Below, in pieces: positions 55,129 to 63,433 of a stretch of DNA of 64,000 nt; position 1 is the stretch's first letter; every line of letters starts with the position of its first letter. Origin of the DNA: Paludisphaera rhizosphaerae. GTDB lineage: Bacteria > Planctomycetota > Planctomycetia > Isosphaerales > Isosphaeraceae. Position numbers and translations under genes: made by a program. The notes under the pieces were generated by a model. It did not search any database. It was not told the origin of the DNA and worked only from the letters and a program-made list of their open reading frames with translations. The stretch covers positions 248,001 through 312,000 of the forward strand of contig NZ_JAALCR010000004.1 in assembly GCF_011065895.1 (NCBI RefSeq), given 5' to 3'.

Positions 55129-55962
55129 TTACCCGACAGCGTCGCCTGCGTTCAGCGCGTCGGCCAGCGAGCCGATGAAGTCGCCGACCTCCTTGACCAG
55201 ATCCGCGCGGGAGCGTGTGGCCGAGTCGGCGAGCCGACGGACGAGGGCCGAGCCGACGATCAGGCCGTCGGCGACCTCGGCCAGCTCCTCGACCTGCTCC
55301 GGCGAGCTGATGCCGAAGCCGATGCAGATCGGCAGGTCGGTCTGGGTCCGCAGCCAGGCGACGTTGGCCTTGAGGTCTTCAGGCAGGGCCTTGCGTTCGC
55401 CGGTGATGCCGGCGACGGAGACGTAGTAGATGAACCCCGTCGTCAACCGGGCGATCTCCACGGCCCGCGCCCGGGGGGTGGTCGGGGTGATGAGCTGGAT
55501 CAGCTTGAGATTCCGGCGGGTCGCCTTGTCCTGGAGCGAGGCTGATTCCTCGACCGGAAGGTCGGGGACGATCAGGCCGTCGAGCCCTGCGGTGGCCGCG
55601 TCGTTGAGGTAGCGGTCCACGCCCATCCGGTTGACGATCGAGTACGAGACCATCGAGACCAGCGGCGTGTCGCGGACGGCGTCGCTCCCCTCGGCCCGCA
55701 GCGTTCGCAGCGTCTGGAAGATGTGGGCGACCTTCACCCCTTGCGTCAGCGCCCGGTGATAGCTGGCGGCGATCACGGGGCCGTCGGCGACGGGGTCGGA
55801 GTAAGGGATGCCGATCTCCAGCATGCTCGCCCCGCGGCGGACCAGCTCAGGGATGAGCGCGGCCGTCGTCGCCAGGTCGGGGTCGCCGGCGGTGAGGAAG
55901 GGCATAAGGGCGCGGCGGTTCTCGGCCTTGAGGCGAGCGAAGAGGGCGTCGATACGGTTCAT
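55129..55962 (-). CDS. trpA: Tryptophan synthase alpha subunit
   Basis: 277 residues. Cleaves indole-3-glycerol phosphate and passes indole to TrpB. The signature LEIGIPYSDPVADGPVI holds the catalytic Glu49 and Asp60. YVSVAGITGER and the phosphate-binding end GFGISSPEQV...ADGLIVGSALV are present. ATG 55962. It lies 106 bp downstream of trpB on the same strand, the usual trpB-trpA order; trpC/F/D are not in the window. Confidence 0.96.
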   Translation of the reverse strand: MNRIDALFARLKAENRRALMPFLTAGDPDLATTAALIPELVRRGASMLEIGIPYSDPVADGPVIAASYHRALTQGVKVAHIFQTLRTLRAEGSDAVRDTPLVSMVSYSIVNRMGVDRYLNDAATAGLDGLIVPDLPVEESASLQDKATRRNLKLIQLITPTTPRARAVEIARLTTGFIYYVSVAGITGERKALPEDLKANVAWLRTQTDLPICIGFGISSPEQVEELAEVADGLIVGSALVRRLADSATRSRADLVKEVGDFIGSLADALNAGDAVG

Positions 55963-56068
55963 GGGGGGATGCCGGCCGGTGCGCGAGGCGGCCCGTCTCA
56001 TTCGGATGGATGGATCGCTCGCGAAGAGGGGAGACGGGCGGACCCCCTCCGCGAGTTCGGCCGGCTCG

Positions 56069-57307
56069 TCAGGTGATCGGCTCGCCGCGGAGGCGGGCGA
56101 CCTCGAAGGCGTCCTTGTCGCCTCGACCGGAGAGGCAGGTGATCAAGATCTTGCCAGGCCCCAGCCGCTTCGCCTCCTTGAAGGCCTGGGCGATCGCGTG
56201 GCTGGACTCCAAGGCGGGGAGGATCCCCTCCTGCCTGGCGGCCTCGCCGTAGGCGGCCAGCGCCTCGGCGTCGGTGACGCTCTCATAGCGGACGCGACCC
56301 GAGTCCTTCCAGTAGGCGTGCTCGGGGCCGACGCCCGGGTAATCCAGGCCGGCGGAGATCGAGTGGACGTCCTGGGTCTGGCCGTCGTCGTCCTGGAGGA
56401 CGTAGCTGAAGCTGCCGTGCAGAACGCCCGGCTTGCCCTGGGTCAGGCTCGCCGCGTGGTCGCCCGACTTCCGCCCCCGGCCCCCGGCCTCCGCGCCGAT
56501 CAGCTCGACCGATTCGTCGCCGATGAACGGATAAAAGATCCCCGCCGCGTTCGAGCCGCCCCCCACGCAGGCGACGACGGCGTCCGGCAGGCGGCCGGCC
56601 TTCTCCTGGATCTGGGCGCGGGCCTCGCGGCCGATGACCGACTGGAAGTCGCGGACGATCGTCGGGAACGGGTGCGGACCGACGACGCTGCCGATGGTGT
56701 AGTGCGTCTCCTTGGACGACCCCATCCAGTCGCGGAAGGCCTCGTTGGTGGCGTCGCGGAGGGTCTTCGATCCGCTGGAAACCGGGACGACCGTCGCGCC
56801 CATCGTCCGCATGTTGAAGACGTTGAGCTTCTGGCGGCGGATGTCTTCCTCGCCCATGTAGACCGTGCACGAGATCCCGAACAGTGCACAGGCCGTGGCC
56901 GTCGCGACCCCGTGCTGCCCCGCCCCGGTCTCGGCGATGACCCGCTTCTTCCCCATCCGCCGGGCGATCATCACCTGGCCGATGGCGTTGTTGATCTTGT
57001 GCGCGCCGGTGTGGTTGAGATCCTCGCGCTTGAGGTAGATCTCCGCCCCGCCGGCGAACTTCGTGAGCCGGTCGGCCCTGTACAGCGACGAGGGACGCCC
57101 GACGTAATCCTTCCAGTAATACTCCAGCTCCCGGACGAACTCGGGGTCCGCCTTGGCCTCTTCATAGGCCGCCGAAAGCTGGTTCAGGGCGTCCATCAGG
57201 GTCTCGGGCACGAACCGCCCGCCGAACGCGCCGAAGCGTCCCAGCGCGTCGGGAGCCTGGGCGATCGTCGTCGAGGTGGACGACCCGGTCGAAGCAGGGT
57301 GAGACAT
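56069..57307 (-). CDS. trpB: Tryptophan synthase beta subunit
   Basis: 412 residues, PLP enzyme joining indole and serine. [16 protein letters not shown] starts the core, Lys104 in [15 protein letters not shown] forms the PLP aldimine, [13 protein letters not shown] is the conserved loop with the catalytic Glu, GGGSNAAG binds PLP phosphate, and [12 protein letters not shown] is a TrpB1-type signature. ATG 57307. It is first of the trpBA pair. A 20-residue Ser/Thr-rich extension precedes the conserved start of the fold. Confidence 0.97.
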   Translation of the reverse strand: MSHPASTGSSTSTTIAQAPDALGRFGAFGGRFVPETLMDALNQLSAAYEEAKADPEFVRELEYYWKDYVGRPSSLYRADRLTKFAGGAEIYLKREDLNHTGAHKINNAIGQVMIARRMGKKRVIAETGAGQHGVATATACALFGISCTVYMGEEDIRRQKLNVFNMRTMGATVVPVSSGSKTLRDATNEAFRDWMGSSKETHYTIGSVVGPHPFPTIVRDFQSVIGREARAQIQEKAGRLPDAVVACVGGGSNAAGIFYPFIGDESVELIGAEAGGRGRKSGDHAASLTQGKPGVLHGSFSYVLQDDDGQTQDVHSISAGLDYPGVGPEHAYWKDSGRVRYESVTDAEALAAYGEAARQEGILPALESSHAIAQAFKEAKRLGPGKILITCLSGRGDKDAFEVARLRGEPIT

Positions 57308-57511
57308 CAGCGCACGATCCTTCATCTCGTTCGAGGCCGATCAACGGTCGGCGGTGGGCCGAGGATCCATTGTCGAAGCCGACGCCGGTCCCGGTCAAGG
57401 GATGTCCCACGCCGCCGGCCGTTCATCCGCCTAAGACGCCCCAGGACGGCCGACGGGTTCGCAACCGCAAGGCCAAGGCCGCACCGCCAGACCCCATCCC
57501 GGCCAAGCCGA

Positions 57512-57640
57512 TTCGGGTTCGATTGGGTTCCCTCGCGCCGGGATCCGACGACCCCTGCCCGCCCCAAACTCCATCCCCTCAAAGATTTAATCCCACAACC
57601 GCCGATCCCCCTGATGGCTTCGTTCGCCCCGTTCTCATGC
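57512..57640 (+). repeat. Dispersed noncoding repeat, copy A
   Basis: The first 25 bases (containing GGTTCGATTGGGTTCCCTC) are identical to those at 57962. CAAACTCCAT and GGCTTCGTTCGC follow at spacings similar to the other copies. It lies outside genes. Confidence 0.6.
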
Positions 57641-57757
57641 CAAACCTCCGTCACCGATCGCAGGGCCAGATGGCATCAGGCTTGTCCGCGAAAGGATTTC
57701 GAAGCCTCCCAGGAGAATCCGGAGGTGGTTTACGGCCCCCGACTCCAGCCGGAGAAC

Positions 57758-57863
57758 GGCCACAGATGAAGAGGATGGACACAGATCGGATAAAGAGGGA
57801 GATCCTCATGGACGCTCTCCCTCCTTTTCTCCCAGCGGTGCCGATCTGTGTCCATCCGTGGCC
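57758..57863. repeat. Long inverted repeat (cruciform-like)
   Basis: A perfect 17-bp arm, GGATGGACACAGATCGG (57773-57789), against 57841-57857, extended outward by GGCCAC/GTGGCC (57758-57763 and 57858-57863) with 9 extra bases on the left. A second nested stem (GAGGGAG with CTCCCTC) lies inside. No T-run. Possibly a small mobile or REP-like element. Confidence 0.65.
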
Positions 57864-57961
57864 TGTCTCTGCCTCTCCCACTCAGCAGACAGCCACGTAT
57901 CACGTCCTCGCGCGACACTTCTCACGGGCGAAACGCGAAAGCCAGGGGCCGCACCAGAAGC

Positions 57962-58094
57962 TTCGGGTTCGATTGGGTTCCCTCGCTCGGTCGTCCATCC
58001 GAACCCGATCGACGCAACCTCCCTGTCGAAAACCAGTTAAGGTTATCCAAAAGGCTTCTCTCGGCGGCTTCGTTCGCACACTTCTCACGAGCGG
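57962..58094 (+). repeat. Dispersed noncoding repeat, copy B
   Basis: Shares its first 25 bases exactly with copy A, GATCGACGCAA with the copy at 19590, and ends with CGGCTTCGTTCGCAC and CTTCTCACGA like copy A's GGCTTCGTTCGCCC and GTTCTCATG. Confidence 0.6.
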
Positions 58095-58221
58095 ACGCAG
58101 CGAACCGTCGCTGCTTCCAGCACCAATCGTCAAGTTGTCAAAGATCGCCCTCCATCCAATAGAGTGGGGTACGATCAGACTTCCTGAACGAGAATCCGAG
58201 GCCCCCTCCGATCTCGTGGAG

Positions 58222-59028
58222 TCAGCCTGATCCGAAACCTCCGAATGCTCCGATTGTCGGTCGCTTCCCTTCGCCCGGCCGACCGAATCGATGCCTCAAC
58301 AGCCGCCCCTCTGCCCTCTCGCACAACCGATCGAGGAAGCGCCGGAGCGTCAGCGTCGAGTAATGAATCCTCAACGTGACGATCCAGGTCCCCCGGATCG
58401 CCGTGGAGATCGAGTCACCGGTTTCTCGGTCCACACAGACACCGAGAAATAAGAGGGATGCCTCCGTCCGGGGCCGCTCGAAATGCTGGCAGGAGAAACC
58501 GGAGCCTGATTCGACGCCCTGCATCCGCCTGCGCCCAAGCGCCGGAATGTGCCGCCTCTGGTCGCCTCGCCGAGCGAACCGTCGCCCCCCCCTGGCCAGT
58601 CGGCTCGCCGCTGCCGAGACTGGCCAGGGAGGGGCGAATTGAATTGAAGTGAAGGGCGACGTGATTGCGGACGTCGGCTTTCGTCTTACGCGAAACTTAC
58701 GCGAAGGGGTCCGGCCGAGGTCACCCATTCGGAACCCCACCCACATGTCAGCCTCGATGTTGTAATACGCCTGCCACTCCGGCCTGGTCCGACCGAGGTA
58801 CATCTCGACAGGGTAGAGAATCCCATACAGCCCGAGAATCCAGCGCTCCTCCCAGTCCTTGACCGGAGGCGGCATGCCAGGGCGACGGCATCGGTGCCGA
58901 GGCGGATGCGGAGGGTGTACACGCCGGCGGGTGTTCCACCGCTGCTCCCCGGTGCTCGGTCGGGCCAGGTTCGCGGGATCGAACAGGGCGACGGTTGGAG
59001 CGGACGACATGCGATTGATCCGGCTCAT
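58222..59028 (-). pseudogene. Possible decayed gene of unknown family
   Basis: An open frame of 268 codons. Its middle part reads like real protein (KDWEERWILGLYGILYPVEMYLG, RPEWQAYYNIEADMWVGFRMGDLG), while the rest is low-complexity Arg/Pro. Around 58920 a second frame continues plausibly from the N-terminal part (RRRVYTLRIRLGTDAV), which suggests a frameshift. No function assigned; it may be noncoding. Confidence 0.25.
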
Positions 59029-59693
59029 GGCGGTCGATCCTGATACGAGAGGGGCTGGATATGATTCTCCGCCATTTTACACTACGAAAACCCGCGCAGC
59101 ACCGCTTAATTTAGCCTCAAACTGGGTGATCCCCTGTTCTCGACCCAGAGACGCGGCCGATGTCAATGGCAGGAGGAAATGGGCCCCTCTCCCCACGAGC
59201 GGCCTTGCCTGCCGAGTGATTGAGGAGATGCGCCCGGCCGCCGAGTCGAGCTAACGAGCCGAGCCGCTCGCTCTGGGATCGAGTGCCCTGTCTCCTCCGC
59301 CGGCGCCGAGCGCTATCCGAGCGGGCAGCGCTCAGAGCGAGGCCTGCCGATGGTCAGGCTCGAAAATGCAACGTTTGGCCGGTCCGACACAAAAGGCTAT
59401 CGGCTCTGTCGCCCGAAACGACCTACCAGGCGCGTACTCAGTGGCAACCTGAACCACGCGGCGGCCCCTTGATCCATCATCCCATGGCACGGCGCACGAC
59501 TGGGATGGGAACGCTGCCGGGCCGTGATCCGCTTCGCTCAGGCGTTTCGATCGTGGCCGCTCACCGAATTCAAACTGGTTTACAATAGACGTTTTAATCC
59601 GGTTTCGTTGTAGACTGCGTGCACCTCTGGCCGTCCATCTGCCGAGGGAAATCGAAGGCGCGGAAGCTCACCGTCAGTCGCTGGAGTCAAACC

Positions 59694-60062
59694 ATGAGCG
59701 CCCTGGAGGATGGAACCGACGCGGATCGTATCAGGGACGCGGTCACCCTGGCCAAGAACATGCGGAACAATGGGGTGTCTCGAGAGACGATCGCGATCCG
59801 CCTGGCGAATCGTGGGTTCAAGCCTCAGGCGGTCGAGGAAGTGCTCCGCCAGGTGCCCAGGGAAGAGCCTGTGAACATCATCGTCGGGAATGGTTCGACG
59901 AACGGCGGCAGGATGATCCTCGTCGCCGTGGGGGCGATGATCTCCCTGATGGGGTTGTTCTTCGTGGTGGGCAACCGGACGGGCGCAGCGCCGACCGTGC
60001 CGTTCTTCGGCTTCACATTCATGGTGATCGGCGGGGTCATCATGAATGCCGGCAGGTCGTGA
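59694..60062 (+). CDS. Small membrane protein of unknown function
   Basis: 122 residues. A cytoplasmic helical N-terminus (DAVTLAKNMRNNGVSRETIAIRLANRGFKPQAVEEVLRQV, in parts) looks like a UBA- or SHOCT-like three-helix unit. Two spans follow (MILVAVGAMISLMGLFFVVG and FFGFTFMVIGGVIMNAG). ATG 59694 has GGAG eight bases upstream. It stands alone, converging on the chain-length gene. No family assigned. Confidence 0.65.
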   Translation: MSALEDGTDADRIRDAVTLAKNMRNNGVSRETIAIRLANRGFKPQAVEEVLRQVPREEPVNIIVGNGSTNGGRMILVAVGAMISLMGLFFVVGNRTGAAPTVPFFGFTFMVIGGVIMNAGRS

Positions 60063-60129
60063 GCGCAGTCCGGAACACGATGGGGGGATCCATCAGGGAC
60101 GCCTCCTGCCCGCCGCTGAATGAGGCTCG

Positions 60130-61128
60130 TCACACCTCTTCCACGGATTCTCTCGCGGCCGCAGGTCGAGCGAGGTCCAGGCGGAGGCCGATCGCCAGAC
60201 CGAGGAGCAATATCACCGTCGTCGCCAGCGCCATGGAGAGCCATCGCGGATCGTCGGTCGGCGCCTTGGGGATGGCGGCCTCCTGTCTCAATTCGACTCG
60301 GATCGCATCGCGATTGGCGAACTCGAGGTTCTGGAGCTTCCGGCTGATGTGCTCGTAATCGCGGCGGAGCGACTCATATCGGGATTTCCAGTCGAGGAGC
60401 TTCCAGGCGTCGGCGCCCTTGCGCGCCAAGCCCCGCAGTCTCTTGATCTTCTCCTCCAATTCCGCCTTCTTCGCGACGTCGTCGGTCTCGGCCTGCTCGA
60501 GCATGATCGGGAACAATCGCTCGGCGAGCAAGCGATTGAACACAGCATCCATTTCAGCGTCGCTCTCTGAGGATTCCGCCTTGAGACGTTGTATCTCCTT
60601 TTGAACTGAGTCTAAGTATGACTTGAGACTCTTCATGTATTGCTCATCGCCGGCCGACGAACGATTTCGCGTCATGTCGAGATATGTTCTTGTCACCGCG
60701 TTCACGACGGCGGCGGCCTCAACAGGATCATGCGATTTGAACGAGACGACGACCAGTTCCGTGCGCGGAATCTGGTAGACCTTGAGGCGGTCGCGGATGA
60801 GAGCCACGGGCCAGGCCGAAGCCTTGATCGATGGCAGGTTGACGACGCTGGGATCAGCGACAGCCTCGTTGAGGACCGAGTCGACCGTGATCGAGTTGAT
60901 CGCCGTCTCGATGATACGTTGCACCAGCGCCTCGGGATACGCGAGGGGTTCGTTCGCGTCGGCGAATAGAATCGGGCGTCGCGTACGGACTTCCACGATC
61001 GAGCGGGCTTCGAATTGGGGCGGGACGAGCAGGAAGATCGCGAGGTCCACGGCTGCCGCGAGGGCGGCCGCGGCGAGCAAGGTGGGCCATAGCCTGGCCC
61101 CCTGCCGGCTCGGGGGAGCTGACGACAT
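60130..61128 (-). CDS. Wzz-like polysaccharide chain-length/co-polymerase protein
   Basis: 332 residues. Two membrane spans, near the N-terminus (LLAAAALAAAVDLAIFLLVPP) and C-terminus (ALATTVILLLGLAIGLRL), enclose a periplasmic part. The Wzz-like segment has FEARSIVEVRTRRPILF and VVSFKSHDPVEAAAVVNAVTRTYLDMTRNR, typical of Wzz/GumC families. A long coiled coil follows (about 175-290). No tyrosine-kinase domain is fused. ATG 61128 is chosen over the GTG at 61155 because GGAG lies upstream and the extra residues are not family-like. It probably acts in exopolysaccharide export; no other such genes are in the window. Confidence 0.8.
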   Translation of the reverse strand: MSSAPPSRQGARLWPTLLAAAALAAAVDLAIFLLVPPQFEARSIVEVRTRRPILFADANEPLAYPEALVQRIIETAINSITVDSVLNEAVADPSVVNLPSIKASAWPVALIRDRLKVYQIPRTELVVVSFKSHDPVEAAAVVNAVTRTYLDMTRNRSSAGDEQYMKSLKSYLDSVQKEIQRLKAESSESDAEMDAVFNRLLAERLFPIMLEQAETDDVAKKAELEEKIKRLRGLARKGADAWKLLDWKSRYESLRRDYEHISRKLQNLEFANRDAIRVELRQEAAIPKAPTDDPRWLSMALATTVILLLGLAIGLRLDLARPAAARESVEEV

Positions 61129-61509
61129 AGGTGATGAAACTCCGGTCGCCGCCACGGGACGGAACAGGCGAACTTAATGAATTTTATTGCATCGCAAGGT
61201 AACTTCTTCGGCCGAACTGTTATCGAGCATCGTCGGCGCTGGTGCAAGTCCTTGTTGCATTAAGGATACGTCGCCCCGCCTCGCTCCGGCGGGGGGAGCG
61301 AATCGCATCGATTCAGAAGTCCACGCGCGGGCGGGTCGACATCCGCGGCGGCGTTTCTTGCGGCTCGTGACTCAACGCCTGGAGGGAGCTGACGCCGGGG
61401 CGCGTTGGAAGTGAGGCTTGCCCCCCCTGCCCTCCGGGTGTAAATAGGACGCCGGACTCGTCGGGCAGGATGCCTTGTGGCGTGTCGTTCGTTCTTTCAG
61501 GAGCATCTC
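61129..61509. other. Divergent intergenic gap
   Basis: About 380 bp between the Wzz-like and methyltransferase genes. A minus-strand TAAAAT box near 61172-61177 could be a -10 for the Wzz-like gene, but no good -35 is placed before it. The right half is GC-rich and shows nothing recognisable. Confidence 0.35.
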
Positions 61510-62268
61510 GTGGATCAGGACGTCGTTGAAGCCGCGGTGGTTCGAGCGGTTCATCCGAGGGACGAGATGTTCACGAGCCCGGACCACTACTTCGGCGTGG
61601 GTCGATCCGCGCTGGCTTGCATCGACCTCGCTCTCCGAGGAGCGGCGACAAAGCCTTCCGACGTAAAGCGAATCCTGGACCTGCCGTGCGGGCATGGCCG
61701 AGTCTTGAGATATCTTCGCGCCGCATTCCCCGAGGCGGAAATCACAGCCTGCGACATCCTGCGAGAGGGCGTGGACTTCTGCGCCTCGACGTTCGGCGCA
61801 GTGCCTGTCTACTCCGAGGACGACCCGCACAAGATCCCCGTGGATCGCGAGGCCTTCGACCTCATCTGGGTCGGCTCGCTGTTCACCCACCTCGATTCCG
61901 GACTCTGGATCGAGTTCCTGGACGCCTTCCGGACGTTCCTCCGGCCCGGCGGGGTGCTCGTTTTCACGGCGGCGGGACTAGCCAAGTATCGCCGAGAACT
62001 CGCCGAGTATAAAAAAATCGGAAGCCATGCCAGGCTCCTCGCCGGCTATCAAAGGCATGGTTTTGGATTCGAGATGTATCAACACCTCGACTACGAGTAT
62101 TACGGCTCATCCGTCTCCAGCCCCGCCTGGGTTTTCTCCCAGATCGCCACGGTGGGAGGGCTGCGGACCGTGCATTTCGCCGAGATGGCCTGGGACAGCA
62201 ACCAGGACTGCTACGCCTTCGTCCGCGACGATTCACACCGCGCAGAGGTCGCTCAAATCGCTCAGTAA
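61510..62268 (+). CDS. Class I SAM-dependent methyltransferase
   Basis: 252 residues. Motif I is DVKRILDLPCGHGRVLRYLRAAFPEAEITACDI (in parts, about 52-84). FDLIWVGSLFTHLDSGLW carries the motif II region, and FLRPGGVLVFTAAG motif III. The sequence DYEYYGSSVSSPAWVFSQIATVGGL near the end is typical of glycan- or small-molecule-modifying methyltransferases. I start at GTG 61510, which has CAGGAG six bases upstream. GTG 61477 (11 more residues) and ATG 61567 are alternatives. It sits near the Wzz-like gene, so a role in surface polysaccharide is possible but not shown. Confidence 0.82.
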   Translation: MDQDVVEAAVVRAVHPRDEMFTSPDHYFGVGRSALACIDLALRGAATKPSDVKRILDLPCGHGRVLRYLRAAFPEAEITACDILREGVDFCASTFGAVPVYSEDDPHKIPVDREAFDLIWVGSLFTHLDSGLWIEFLDAFRTFLRPGGVLVFTAAGLAKYRRELAEYKKIGSHARLLAGYQRHGFGFEMYQHLDYEYYGSSVSSPAWVFSQIATVGGLRTVHFAEMAWDSNQDCYAFVRDDSHRAEVAQIAQ

Positions 62269-62388
62269 AGCCAGTGCGTCGGGAATGGCGTTTGCAGCGA
62301 TTGTGAAAGAAGGTCAGGACAGGATTGCACCCGGATGGCCGTCGCAGTAACCTGTCGCCGGAATCGACTGGTCCGGAGCTCACCCTTC

Positions 62389-62952
62389 ATGCCCAGTTTT
62401 CTGATGATCGCCGGCGACGCCGCCGAGGCCCTTGAGGTCTTCTACCCCAAGTACCGACTTGAGGAAGAAGGCTGGACGGTCCATCTCGCCGCCCCCGAGA
62501 AGCGCACGATTCAGACGGTGGTGCACGATTTCGAGCCGGGGTTCGACACGTACACGGAAAAACGAGGCTACCGCCTCGACGCCGATCTCGCGATCGACGA
62601 CGTCAAGGCGGAAGCCTACGATGGGCTGATCCTCCCCGGCGGGCGGTGTCCGGAGTATCTCCGGAACATCCCCCGGGTGTTGCAGATCGCCCGCCACTTT
62701 TTGGAAGTGGGCAAGCCGCTGGCGGCCATCTGCCACGCCCCGTTGATCCTTGCGGCCGCGGGGACGCTGGAAGGCAGGATCCTTACGTGCTATCCCCAAT
62801 GCGCTCCGGACGTCCGGGCGGCGCGAGGGGAATTCGTCGATCGCGAGGTGGTCGTCGACGACAACCTCGTCACGGCCCGCGCATGGAACGACGATGCGCC
62901 CTGGATGCGCGAGTTCGTGAAACTGGTGAAGCTGCGAGTCAAAGGGGCCTGA
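62389..62952 (+). CDS. DJ-1/PfpI-family protein
   Basis: 187 residues covering the whole family length. The nucleophile-elbow Cys115 is in PLAAICHAPLILAAAG, the preceding acidic partner lies in ILPGGRCPEYLR, and FLMIAGDAAEALEVFYPKYRL is the family N-terminus. Members include glyoxalase III/deglycase-like and protease-like proteins, and I cannot choose among them. ATG 62389. It is 120 bp after the methyltransferase and may share its transcript. Confidence 0.88.
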   Translation: MPSFLMIAGDAAEALEVFYPKYRLEEEGWTVHLAAPEKRTIQTVVHDFEPGFDTYTEKRGYRLDADLAIDDVKAEAYDGLILPGGRCPEYLRNIPRVLQIARHFLEVGKPLAAICHAPLILAAAGTLEGRILTCYPQCAPDVRAARGEFVDREVVVDDNLVTARAWNDDAPWMREFVKLVKLRVKGA

Positions 62953-62981
62953 TCAGCGAACGGCTGAGCCGGTTCGGTCGG

Positions 62982-63188
62982 TCAGGGGGTGGTCGTCCGG
63001 GAGCCCTGGTCTTCCGACCGGGCTTGACTCTGCTGGATCGCCTCGTAGACCTCGCGACGGTGGACCGCGACGTCCTTGGGAGCGTCGATTCCCAGCCTTA
63101 CCTTGTCGCCGCGGATCTCGATCACCGTCACGGTGATCCGATCGTTGATGATGATGGTCTCGTTCTTCTTACGGGAGAGAACCAGCAT
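62982..63188 (-). CDS. csrA: Carbon storage regulator CsrA
   Basis: 68 residues, dimeric mRNA-binding protein that blocks or stabilises messages at GGA motifs. The sequence [51 protein letters not shown], read in parts, is canonical, with the RNA-contacting LVLSRKK and VHRREV edges intact. ATG 63188 follows AGGAG. It has its own promoter (63303-63330) and a leader of about 108 nt. No flagellar genes or fliW lie nearby. Confidence 0.97.
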   Translation of the reverse strand: MLVLSRKKNETIIINDRITVTVIEIRGDKVRLGIDAPKDVAVHRREVYEAIQQSQARSEDQGSRTTTP

Positions 63189-63302
63189 CGCCGCTCCTCT
63201 CTGGTGCCTATCGCGCGGTGCGCGAACCATCCGATGTCAGGACCAGAACGCCGAGAGAAGACCTCCTCGCGCTAAGACGAAGCATGGTCCCTCCTTGCAA
63301 CA

Positions 63303-63330
63303 ACTGTACATGCGGAAGATGGGTGGTCAA
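63303..63330 (-). promoter_or_regulatory. Predicted csrA promoter
   Basis: On the minus strand TTGACC (63330-63325), 16 bp, TACAGT (63308-63303). The -35 is 5/6 and the -10 is 4/6 to consensus. It lies about 115 bp before the csrA ATG and downstream of the sigma-factor gene, so csrA need not depend on read-through. Confidence 0.5.
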
Positions 63331-63433
63331 GGGTACGAGGGAATTTTCATCACGAAAGGAAAAGCCGTGCAATCCCGCGAAGGCGGCGATTCTTAGCTTA
63401 TTCGTTCGCCCAAGCCCTTCCCCGATCTAGCCT

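Larger units (their letters stand above)
57308..59693. other. Gene-poor region with repeats
   Basis: About 2.4 kb with no convincing gene. It holds two copies of a dispersed repeat (57512-57640, 57962-58094), a long inverted repeat (57758-57863) and a possibly decayed gene (58222-59028, minus). The frames that span it are Arg/Pro/Ser-rich and lack Shine-Dalgarno sequences. From 59029 to 59693 I see only an AT-richer patch around 59579-59600 that could carry the promoter of the small membrane-protein gene. Confidence 0.5.

Noticed and set aside
57516-57536. GGTTCGATTGGG-type sequences as tRNA T arms
   Set aside because: No acceptor, D or anticodon stems around them; they belong to the dispersed repeat.
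57370-58230. 286-codon open frame on the plus strand
   Set aside because: It runs through two repeat copies and an inverted repeat; composition is Pro/Arg/Ser-rich, and the only 'repeated peptide' comes from the repeated DNA.
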